Source: Candidatus Sulfotelmatobacter sp. | GTDB lineage: Bacteria; Vulcanimicrobiota; Vulcanimicrobiia; Vulcanimicrobiales; Vulcanimicrobiaceae | Direction: 5' to 3' | Length of the DNA: 64,000 nucleotides | Assembly: GCA_035504415.1 (NCBI GenBank) | Contig: DATJRY010000019.1 | Location: 1-64,000 of the forward strand | Shown: positions 57,617-64,000 of the stretch, piece by piece | Layout of the letters: the number at the start of each line of letters is the position of its first letter | Numbering within the stretch: the stretch's first letter is position 1 | The notes under the pieces: generated by a model | Databases searched by the model: none | Seen by the model: the letters and a program-made list of their open reading frames with translations, nothing else | What the model was told of the DNA's origin: nothing | Position numbers and translations under genes: made by a program

Positions 57617-58612
57617 CTAACGCGGCGGGCGGTGCGAGACGGGGATCAGGTCGTCGGGGATGACGCGGCGGAGGAGGCCCCACAGGCCGCGCGGTTCGAT
57701 CAGGATGACGGCGATCGAGACGATGCCGAGCACGATGAAGTGCCAGACGCCCCAGCTCTGCAAGTACTCGCGGATCACGTAGAAGACCAGCGTCCCGATG
57801 ATCGGGCCCTCGAAGCTGCCGACGCCGCCGATGACGACGATGAAGATGACGTAGACGGTCCAGTCGGTGATGCTGAACGAGGCGGCAGGCGCGATGCGCA
57901 GGCTCTGCAGCGTGATCAGCGCACCGGCCAGGCCGAGGAACGGCGCGGTCCACAAGAAGCTGATGATGCGGGCGCGCAGCACGTCGACGCCGGCGGTCGA
58001 GGCGCCCTCTTCGTCGTCGCGCATGGCGGTCAGGCCGATGCCGACGCGCGAGCGCATCAGCAGCCAGGTCGCGACGAAGGCCAGCGCCGCCAGCGCGAGC
58101 GAGAGCCAGTAGGTCGTCGTCGCGCGCGCGGTCGGCGAGTCGCCGAACGCCTCGGCGACCGAAACCGGCAGACTCGAGCCCAGCCCGGCACCGAAGGCCT
58201 CGAGCTTGCCGGCCGCGAGCATCAGCACTTCCGCCAACACCCAGGTGCCGACCGACAGGTATGCCGCCCGCAGGCGGAACACGATCGCCATGCTCGGCAC
58301 GGCGACGACCAGCGCGATCGCACCGGCCAGCGGGATCGCCAGATACGGGTTGACGTTCTGCAGCACGGCGAAGCCGTAGAACGCGTAGGCGCCGATCCCG
58401 ACGAACGCCTGTTGACCGATGCTCACGATGTCGGCGTAACCGGCGAGCAGATTCCACATCACGGCCAGCACGAACATCGTCAAGAGGCCGCCGACGATCT
58501 GCATCCCGTTGGCGTCGGTGATCCACGGGGTCGCGAGCAGCACGATCGCGCCGAGGATCAGGATCGCGCGTCCGATCAGGACGCTGCGCGGAGTCGAGCC
58601 CAGCGATCGCAC
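57617..58612 (-). CDS. livM: Liv-type ABC permease LivM (cassette C)
   Basis: A 331-residue permease with WNLLAGYADIVSIGQQAFVG and the loop SRVGIGLTAMRDDEEGASTAGV. It ends cassette C, read leftwards from 62198 in the same gene order as A and B. Its stop lies 45 bp from the hicB start. Confidence 0.92.
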   Translation of the reverse strand: MRSLGSTPRSVLIGRAILILGAIVLLATPWITDANGMQIVGGLLTMFVLAVMWNLLAGYADIVSIGQQAFVGIGAYAFYGFAVLQNVNPYLAIPLAGAIALVVAVPSMAIVFRLRAAYLSVGTWVLAEVLMLAAGKLEAFGAGLGSSLPVSVAEAFGDSPTARATTTYWLSLALAALAFVATWLLMRSRVGIGLTAMRDDEEGASTAGVDVLRARIISFLWTAPFLGLAGALITLQSLRIAPAASFSITDWTVYVIFIVVIGGVGSFEGPIIGTLVFYVIREYLQSWGVWHFIVLGIVSIAVILIEPRGLWGLLRRVIPDDLIPVSHRPPR

Positions 58613-58616
58613 CGCC

Positions 58617-59489
58617 TCAGTACCTCGGGAAGAGGCCTTGCGGCCGGATCAGGAAGATGGCGAGAAACACCAGATGGCCGGCGAGCTGCTGCCACTCCGA
58701 GCCCAGCAGCTGCGCGCCGAGCAGCTGTGCGACGCCGATGATGATGCCGCCGATCAGCGTTCCCCACAGGCTGCCCAGGCCGCCGAGGACGACCGCTTCG
58801 AACGCGGTCAACAAGCGGTCGGGGCCGCTGGTCGGATCGAAGTTGGCGAACACCGACATGAAGGCGGCCGAGATACAGACCGTGACGCCGACCACCCCCA
58901 TCGCGATCGCGTAGATGCGCGGCGAGGAGAGCCCGACCAGGTTGGCGGTGTCGACGTCGTCGGAGACGGCGCGAATGTGCGCGCCGACGCGCGTCGTGTA
59001 GAGCAGCCGGTCGAGCGCGAAGATCAGCAGCACCGCGGCCGCGAAGATCGTCAGCGGCAGGTAGCCCACCCCGATTCCGTTCGTCAGCGGAATGGACGCC
59101 GATTCGAAGCCGCTCCCCGAGAGCCGGCGCGTGTCGGCGCCGAAGGTGCCCTGCAAGAAGTTCTGCACGATGATCGAGATGCCGAACGTCACCAGGACGA
59201 TCTGCAGGATGCCCTTGCCCAGCACCCGCTGCAAGAGGAACCGCTGCAAGACATAGCCGCCCGCGAACGAGATCGGCAGCGAGATCGCGACCGCCAAGAG
59301 CAGCGGGACGTGGAAGTACGCCGTCAGCGTGAAGAGCAGGAACGAGACGAGCACGATGAGATCGCCGTGCGCGATGTTGACGAAGCGCATGACGCCGACC
59401 GAGATCGAGAGCCCCGAGGCGAACAGCGCGTAGAGCCCGCCCAGCAGGACGCCTTGCAAGATCTGGTTGGCGATGGCGAGCGGGTTCAT
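58617..59489 (-). CDS. livH: Liv-type ABC permease LivH (cassette C)
   Basis: A 290-residue permease with LQGVLLGGLYALFASGLSIS, MRFVNIAHGDLIVLVSFL and FEAVVLGGLGSLWGTLIGG. ATG at 59489; a 10-bp gap separates it from livF, and 4 bp from livM. Confidence 0.93.
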   Translation of the reverse strand: MNPLAIANQILQGVLLGGLYALFASGLSISVGVMRFVNIAHGDLIVLVSFLLFTLTAYFHVPLLLAVAISLPISFAGGYVLQRFLLQRVLGKGILQIVLVTFGISIIVQNFLQGTFGADTRRLSGSGFESASIPLTNGIGVGYLPLTIFAAAVLLIFALDRLLYTTRVGAHIRAVSDDVDTANLVGLSSPRIYAIAMGVVGVTVCISAAFMSVFANFDPTSGPDRLLTAFEAVVLGGLGSLWGTLIGGIIIGVAQLLGAQLLGSEWQQLAGHLVFLAIFLIRPQGLFPRY

Positions 59490-59499
59490 CGGTGGCGTC

Positions 59500-60204
59500 T
59501 CATAGTCCGAAGTAGTGGCGCATCACGGTCTCGCGGCTGACCTCCGCCGGCCGGCCGGTCAGCGTGACCTTGCCTTCCAGCAGACAGTAGAAACGATCGG
59601 CGACGGCCAGCGAACGGGTGATGTCCTGCTCGACGACGAGCACGCCGATGCCGCGCCGGGCCAGCGCCGGAATGATCTCGTAGAGCGAGTTGACGATCAC
59701 CGGCGCCAACCCCAGGCTGATCTCGTCGCACAGCAGCAGGCGCGGGTTGGTGAGCAGTGCGCGCCCGAGCGCGACCATCTGCTGCTGGCCGCCGGAGAGC
59801 TCGCGCGCCAACTGGCGGCGCTTGTCGGCGAGGGCGGGAAAGTACTCGTAGATCGTTGCGAGCGTGATCTCGCCGGGGCGTCCGACGCTGCTGCCGATCT
59901 GCAAATTCTCTTCGACCGTCAGCGAGGGGAAGAGCCGCCGGCCTTCGGGGACCAGCGCGATCCCAGCCTTGACGATCTGCGCCGTCGTCTTGCCGGCCAG
60001 ATCGCTGCCCTCGAAGCAGATCGAGCCCGACGCCAGCCGCGCGTTGCCGACGATCGCCTTGAGCAGCGAGGACTTGCCGGCGCCGTTGGCGCCGATGACC
60101 GACACGATCTCGCCCGCGTCGACCGCGAGATCGATGTCGTGCGTGGCGCGGAACTGATCGTAGACGACCGTCAACGCGTCGACGGTGAGCAGCGCCTCAG
60201 GCAC
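59500..60204 (-). CDS. livF: Liv-type ABC ATPase LivF (cassette C)
   Basis: A 234-residue ATPase: Walker A GANGAGKSS, signature LSGGQQQMVALGRALL, Walker B LLLCDEISLG. GTG 60204 overlaps the LivG stop by 8 bp. Confidence 0.93.
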   Translation of the reverse strand: MPEALLTVDALTVVYDQFRATHDIDLAVDAGEIVSVIGANGAGKSSLLKAIVGNARLASGSICFEGSDLAGKTTAQIVKAGIALVPEGRRLFPSLTVEENLQIGSSVGRPGEITLATIYEYFPALADKRRQLARELSGGQQQMVALGRALLTNPRLLLCDEISLGLAPVIVNSLYEIIPALARRGIGVLVVEQDITRSLAVADRFYCLLEGKVTLTGRPAEVSRETVMRHYFGL

Positions 60205-60904
60205 CGAGGTACACTTCCTGGACGCGCTGGTCGGCCAGCACCTGTTCCGGCGTGCCGCTGACCAGGATACGACCACCGTACAGGACGTCGATGCGCGTCG
60301 CCAACCGCCGCAGCGCCAGCACGACGTGCTCGATCCACACAATCGTCGTCCCGGCCGCGTGCTCCCCCCCGACGATCGCGAGCAGCTCCTCGCACTCCGC
60401 CTCGGAAAGGCCGCCGGCGATCTCGTCGAGCAGCAGCAGCTTGGGCGCTTGCGCCAACGCCTTGGCCAGCTCGAGCCGCTTGAGGTCGAGCAGCGTGAGT
60501 TGTCCGGCTTGCACCGTGCTGCGATGCGCGAGACCGGTGCGTTCGAGCACCTCGGCGGCGCGCGGCGTCGCCTTCGCGACCGACAGCTTCCCGCCGTGCA
60601 CGGCGGCGGCGAGCACGTTTTCGAACACGCTCATGTGCATGAACGGTTTGGGAATCTGGAAGGTGCGCCCGATGCCCATGCGCGCGCGGTCCCACACGCG
60701 CATCCGCGTGATGTCGCGGCCTTCGTAGACGACGTGACCGGCATTGGGCGCGAGGTTGCCGCCGATCAGGTTGAAGAGGGTGCTTTTGCCTGCCCCGTTG
60801 GGGCCCAGGATACCGACGATCTCGCCCTGCTGTACGCGCAGCGCGAGATCGTCGATCACCGTGAGGCCCCCGAAGCGGCGGGAGAGTCCCGTCAGTTCGA
60901 GCAT
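60197..60904 (-). CDS. livG: Liv-type ABC ATPase LivG (cassette C)
   Basis: A 235-residue ATPase: Walker A GPNGAGKST, GIGRTFQIPKPFMHMSVFEN, Walker B LLLDEIAGGL. Like LivG of A and B, the signature helix is LLDLKRLELAKAL rather than LSGG. It starts 20 bp after the binding-protein gene. Confidence 0.93.
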   Translation of the reverse strand: MLELTGLSRRFGGLTVIDDLALRVQQGEIVGILGPNGAGKSTLFNLIGGNLAPNAGHVVYEGRDITRMRVWDRARMGIGRTFQIPKPFMHMSVFENVLAAAVHGGKLSVAKATPRAAEVLERTGLAHRSTVQAGQLTLLDLKRLELAKALAQAPKLLLLDEIAGGLSEAECEELLAIVGGEHAAGTTIVWIEHVVLALRRLATRIDVLYGGRILVSGTPEQVLADQRVQEVYLGA

Positions 60905-60923
60905 GGGGCGAGGTTGGACATCC

Positions 60924-62198
60924 TCAGGTGTAGTGGATCAACTCCGGCTTGTGGTTCGTCGGCACTTGCGGCGTGGTCGAGTTGTCGACGATGAACAGCT
61001 CGTAGGGATACTTCGAACCCTTGAACCACTGGCTCACGACCAGCGGCGTCTCGGCGCAGTTCGGGAACGGCCCCTTGTTGAAGTCGATGGGGCCGACGAT
61101 CGACTCGTAGTGCGTCGACTTCGCCGCGTCGCGAATCGAAGCGGCCTTGTCGATGTCGTGCGTGCGCTTGAGCACATCGAAGACGACTTCCCACAGCGCG
61201 TGACGGAACCCCAGCGCCATCGAGTACTGCCGCTTCTCGGCGCTCTCCCAATCGTCGGCCAGTTGGCGCGAGGTCATCGGGAACAAGTGCGAGCTGAACG
61301 GGTGGAACTTCGACCACCACGTCTCGGCCGTCAGACCCACGCACCGGTCGTGCAGGACGTACATCGCTTCGGGGAATTCGCACGCCTTCCCGACGTAGAC
61401 CGACTTGGGCTTGTACCCCTGCTGCGCGGCGCCGTTCCAGAAGGCGGTGAAGTCCGGCGGCGGCAGCACGCCCTGGATGATCTCGGCGTGACCGCTCTGG
61501 AAGGCCGCGATCTGGGCGTTGTAGCTCGAGGCCGGCATGTCGAAGCGACCGGGGTCGACGACCTTGTAACCCGACTTGGTGAACTCCTCGGCGAAGACTT
61601 TCGACTGCGCGATGCCGTCACCGTCGTTGCCCCACAGGCCGCCCAAGACTTTGTTCGTCGGCAGCTTGTTCCAGTACGCCAGCATCGCTTTCGAGAGCGT
61701 TCCGGCGCTGAAGAAGAAGTGGTAGGTCCACTCGAAGCCCTTCTTGGGATCGCCCTTGCGACCGAAGAAATAGGGCTCGAGCGGCGCGTCGTTCGAGATG
61801 CACGGCACGCCGTTGAGCTCGCACTGATCGGAGACCGGGTTGACGGTTTCCGGCGTTGCGTAGACGGCCATGATGTCGATCTTGTCTTGCAGGATCAGCT
61901 CGCGCGCGACGTCGGAGGCGCGGTTCGGGCTCGACTGGCTGTCCCGGATGATGATCTCGTAGGGGTACTTGGTCCCGCCGATGTTGATCGTGGTGCCGAA
62001 CCGCGACTTGATCTGCGAGAGCACGAAGGGCATGTGCTCGGTGAAGAACGCGAGCGGGCCGGTGACGGGCTGGACGAGTCCGATCTTGATCGTGCGCGGG
62101 GCGGCGGCGAAGGCCACCTGCGGCAGTGCTGCGGCGGCCGCCCCGGCGGCGGCCGCCCCTTTGAGGAAATCAGCGCGATCGATACGGCGGTTGGTCAT
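60924..62198 (-). CDS. Liv-type substrate-binding protein, Tat-like signal (cassette C)
   Basis: A 424-residue exported binding protein. The N-terminus NRRIDRADFLKGAAAAGAAA looks like a twin-arginine signal. The type I fold (IGLVQPVTGPLAFFTEHMPF) includes GGTKYPYEIIIRDSQSSPNRA-type sequence shared with the cassette B protein. ATG preceded by CAGGAGG. A 12-bp palindrome (62233-62244) lies in its upstream region, and an SDR and a GntR regulator follow upstream on the same strand. Confidence 0.9.
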   Translation of the reverse strand: MTNRRIDRADFLKGAAAAGAAAAALPQVAFAAAPRTIKIGLVQPVTGPLAFFTEHMPFVLSQIKSRFGTTINIGGTKYPYEIIIRDSQSSPNRASDVARELILQDKIDIMAVYATPETVNPVSDQCELNGVPCISNDAPLEPYFFGRKGDPKKGFEWTYHFFFSAGTLSKAMLAYWNKLPTNKVLGGLWGNDGDGIAQSKVFAEEFTKSGYKVVDPGRFDMPASSYNAQIAAFQSGHAEIIQGVLPPPDFTAFWNGAAQQGYKPKSVYVGKACEFPEAMYVLHDRCVGLTAETWWSKFHPFSSHLFPMTSRQLADDWESAEKRQYSMALGFRHALWEVVFDVLKRTHDIDKAASIRDAAKSTHYESIVGPIDFNKGPFPNCAETPLVVSQWFKGSKYPYELFIVDNSTTPQVPTNHKPELIHYT

Positions 62199-62232
62199 CG
62201 AGGCGACCTCCTGAAGAACGCGAGATGATTGC

Positions 62233-62257
62233 TCCGTATACGGAATACCTGTATCCC
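62233..62257. promoter_or_regulatory. GTATAC palindrome upstream of cassette C
   Basis: TCCGTATACGGA (62233-62244) is a perfect 12-bp palindrome. It is followed directly by the degenerate dyad GGAATAC-CT-GTATCCC sharing its last bases. GTATAC cores are common in operators of FCD-type GntR regulators, and one is encoded at 63148-63840. The sites are 35-60 bp upstream of the binding-protein ATG. Confidence 0.45.
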
Positions 62258-62297
62258 GAATCCGGGTTTGGCAGAATGTTCCACCGCCCCTTCCGGC

Positions 62298-63056
62298 TCA
62301 CGCGCTCATCCCGCCGTCGACCATCAGCAGGCTACCGGTGGTGAAGCTGCTCTGCTCCGAGGCCAGGTACAGGGCCGAGCGCGCGATCTCGACCGGGCGG
62401 GCGTGGCGTCCCAGCGGGATGATCTCGTCGAAGAACTCGGTCGCGTTGCGGCCCAGGATCGGCGTCAGGCTGGACTCGACGCCACGCTGGAAGCTGTTCT
62501 CGACCGGGCCAGGGTGTAGGGTGTTGACCCGGATCCCACGCGGGGCCATCTCCTTGGCCAGGCACCGCATCAGCCCGACCTGGGCGTGCTTGGCGGTGAT
62601 GTAGCCGTAGACGCCGGCGTCGCCGCGCACGCCCGCGACGCTCGAGGTGATGATCATGCTCCCGCCGTCGCGCATCCGCGGCAGGCCGTACTTCGCGCAC
62701 AGGAACGCGCCGCGCACGTGCACCGCCAGCGTGTCGTCGAACGCCTCGAGCGGGTACTCGGCGATCGGCGCCATCACGCCCATCGTGCCGGCGTTGCTGA
62801 ACAGCACGTCGATCGGTCCATAGGTGCGCACCGTCGATTCCATCACCCGCTCGACGTCGCGCGGCTTGCTCACGTCGGCGACTTCCCACGCCGCGAACGC
62901 CTCGCCCAACTCGCCGACGACCTCGCGCAAGCGCGCTTCGGCGACGTCGACCAGCATCACGCGTGCGCCTTCGTCGACGAACAGTCGCGCGCTGGCCGCG
63001 CCGATGCTCCCGGCGCCGCCGGTGATCACGCAAACCTTTCCCTCGAGTAACCTCAT
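62298..63056 (-). CDS. Short-chain dehydrogenase/reductase
   Basis: A 252-residue classical SDR. Cofactor motif TGGAGSIGAASA, an Asp after the second strand (LVDVAEARL) that favours NAD(H), the NAG motif in SNAGTMG, and the catalytic Ser (IITSSVAG) with YGYITAKH. The substrate is unknown. ATG 63056 has AAGGGG upstream; GTG 63059 is possible. It lies about 100 bp from the cassette C binding protein and 90 bp from the GntR gene on the same strand. Confidence 0.9.
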   Translation of the reverse strand: MRLLEGKVCVITGGAGSIGAASARLFVDEGARVMLVDVAEARLREVVGELGEAFAAWEVADVSKPRDVERVMESTVRTYGPIDVLFSNAGTMGVMAPIAEYPLEAFDDTLAVHVRGAFLCAKYGLPRMRDGGSMIITSSVAGVRGDAGVYGYITAKHAQVGLMRCLAKEMAPRGIRVNTLHPGPVENSFQRGVESSLTPILGRNATEFFDEIIPLGRHARPVEIARSALYLASEQSSFTTGSLLMVDGGMSA

Positions 63057-63147
63057 CACGGTCCCCTTTCGGGGGCGGCGATTGGCGTTGGGGGCGCGCG
63101 TTCCCGCTCCGGTGCGGCGCGTTCGGGGGTGAAGAGGGGGCCGCTGC

Positions 63148-63840
63148 TCAGGTCGGCAGTCGCATCAACACAATCGCGCGCACCGCCTCGATGACGCCTG
63201 CGACATGCCTGCGCGCCGCGGTTTCGGCCGCTTGCGGGTCGCGCGCGATCAGCGCCTCGAGGATCGCGGCGTGCTCGGCGAGCGATTCGCTCGAGCGGCC
63301 GGGCTTGAGCACGGTGCGGAACTGGTAGCGGACGGCCTGCGACTGCAGCAGCGTGAGCAGCTTCTCGCTGGCGGTGTGGCCCGCGATGCCGCGGATCGTG
63401 CGGTGAAACCGGGCGTTGAGCTCGGAGTACTCGAGGAGCTCGCCGCTCTTTTGTTTGGCCCGCATCTGAGCGATGAGAGCGGTGAGCGACTCGGCCTGCT
63501 CGCCGGTGATTCGCTCCGCCGCACGCCGAGCCACGACGCCCTCGAGCGCCTGACGCGCCTCGAGGATCTCGATCGCTTCCTCCGGGCTGATCGCCCGCAC
63601 CCGCGCGCCGCGATTGCGCTCGCGGACGACCAGGCCTTCCTGGGTGAGGACGGCCAGCGCGCCGCGGACGACGGCGCGATTCGTCCCGAGGCCGCGGGCC
63701 AGCTCTTCCTCGACCAAACGCTCATTGGGCTGGTAGCCGCCTCTGGTGATCGCGTCGCGCAGCGCCGAGACGATCTCGTCGACCGAGCGCCGAGCGGGGG
63801 AAGGAGCCCTGTCCGGGTCGGGAAACGATGGCGCCATCAT
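63148..63840 (-). CDS. GntR-family regulator (FCD subfamily)
   Basis: A 230-residue regulator with an N-terminal winged helix (GGYQPNERLVEEELARGLGTNR) and an all-helical FCD effector domain (EARQALEGVVARRAAERITG, RFHRTIRGIAGH, where Asp/His residues usually bind a metal and a carboxylate ligand). The ATG at 63840 is chosen over an extension that runs to the window edge, because the extra part is basic, low in family resemblance and antisense to the divergent gene. Two GGCGCC palindromes lie around its start. Confidence 0.88.
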   Translation of the reverse strand: MMAPSFPDPDRAPSPARRSVDEIVSALRDAITRGGYQPNERLVEEELARGLGTNRAVVRGALAVLTQEGLVVRERNRGARVRAISPEEAIEILEARQALEGVVARRAAERITGEQAESLTALIAQMRAKQKSGELLEYSELNARFHRTIRGIAGHTASEKLLTLLQSQAVRYQFRTVLKPGRSSESLAEHAAILEALIARDPQAAETAARRHVAGVIEAVRAIVLMRLPT

Positions 63841-63860
63841 TGGCAGCAATCTTGGCGCCA
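63827..63860. promoter_or_regulatory. Paired GGCGCC palindromes between divergent genes
   Basis: GATGGCGCCATC (63827-63838) and TGGCGCCA (63853-63860) have centres 24 bp apart. They lie at the start of the GntR gene and in the gap before the divergent PIG-L gene. They could be sites for the GntR protein, though the core is GC-rich and may occur by chance. Confidence 0.3.
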
Positions 63861-63907
63861 GAGATGTCCCCAGTCCTTGCCACCCCACGTGAAGAGAGGA
63901 GCGCTCC

Positions 63908-64000
63908 TTGCCCGCTAAGGCAAATCGCACGGTTCTGGCGCTGGTCGCGCACTGCTCGGACTTCGTCTGGCGCGCGACCGGCGCGTTGGCGATCACCAGC
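63908..64000 (+). CDS. PIG-L/LmbE hydrolase, GalB-like, 3' part outside window
   Basis: Thirty-one open codons to the window edge from a TTG preceded by an excellent GAGAGGAG ribosome site. The peptide VLALVAHCSDFVWRATGALA resembles the opening of PIG-L/LmbE deacetylases, especially 4-oxalomesaconate hydratase GalB, where AHSADFVWRAGG is typical. It would belong to gallate or protocatechuate-type ring cleavage and fits the theme of the window. Identification rests on a short stretch. Confidence 0.6.
   Translation, partial: MPAKANRTVLALVAHCSDFVWRATGALAITS

Noticed and set aside
53811-57629. The 10-mer ACGCGGCGGG at 53811-53820 and 57620-57629, possibly a direct repeat flanking the defence island and HicAB
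   Set aside because: Ten GC-rich bases recur easily by chance here, one copy is part of a hairpin and the other is inside the livM coding end, and no integrase or tRNA is present.

Overview
This is a high-GC bacterial chromosome segment. Genes are tightly packed, GTG starts are frequent, and many stop/start codons overlap as ATGA or GTGA. Gene content points to a free-living heterotroph using aromatic compounds, formate, molybdenum enzymes and chemotaxis. Lineage cannot be fixed from the sequence; a soil-type phylum such as Vulcanimicrobiota/Eremiobacterota is only a guess. No tRNA, rRNA, CRISPR array or insertion sequence was seen, and no gene-free stretch exceeds 300 bases.

Layout. 1-11.5 kb: mixed genes, namely a DUF5069 protein, msrA, a TDT-type channel, a BlaI/M56 sensor pair with an inverted-repeat operator, two lipoproteins with Thr/Pro/Ala linkers (one phospholipase-D-like), membrane proteins, a YeiH-type exporter, a cysteine dioxygenase with an FAD/NAD(P) protein, and a shortened GreA-like protein. 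11.6-20.3 kb: one operon with an IclR regulator, a NIPSNAP protein, a three-subunit molybdenum hydroxylase, an amidohydrolase, a solute-binding protein, a BNR-repeat protein and a MoaD/ThiS protein. 20.3-22.0 kb: LemA with two TPM-domain proteins. 22.0-22.9 kb: a 1-Cys peroxiredoxin behind what looks like a complete cysteine-responsive attenuator. 23.0-31.3 kb: moeA, NAD-dependent formate dehydrogenase (fdsG, B, A, D), a LysR regulator and fdhD.

31.3-52.8 kb is an aromatic-catabolism region: a soluble chemoreceptor with two signalling modules, a Liv-type ABC cassette, an IclR regulator, a chemoreceptor fused to a DctP-type binding domain, a two-subunit hydroquinone dioxygenase, a semialdehyde dehydrogenase and maleylacetate reductase, a second Liv cassette, a hydroxyquinol-type intradiol dioxygenase, a Rieske protein and an MFS exporter. 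Hydroquinone and hydroxyquinol would both reach maleylacetate and then 3-oxoadipate. A third Liv cassette follows at 57.6-62.2 kb, with an SDR, a GntR regulator and the start of a GalB-like PIG-L hydrolase.

Between the second and third cassettes lies a visibly AT-richer island (about 53.8-57.0 kb) with a SIR2 + HerA anti-phage pair and a translationally coupled KTSC-domain gene, next to a HicAB toxin-antitoxin pair.

Most notable observations: the polycysteine leader and attenuator upstream of peroxiredoxin; the MCP-DctP fusion beside the hydroquinone genes; the SIR2-HerA-KTSC unit; four half-sites at an exact 11-bp period upstream of a lipoprotein gene; and IclR-type 15-bp palindromes in front of both catabolic operons.
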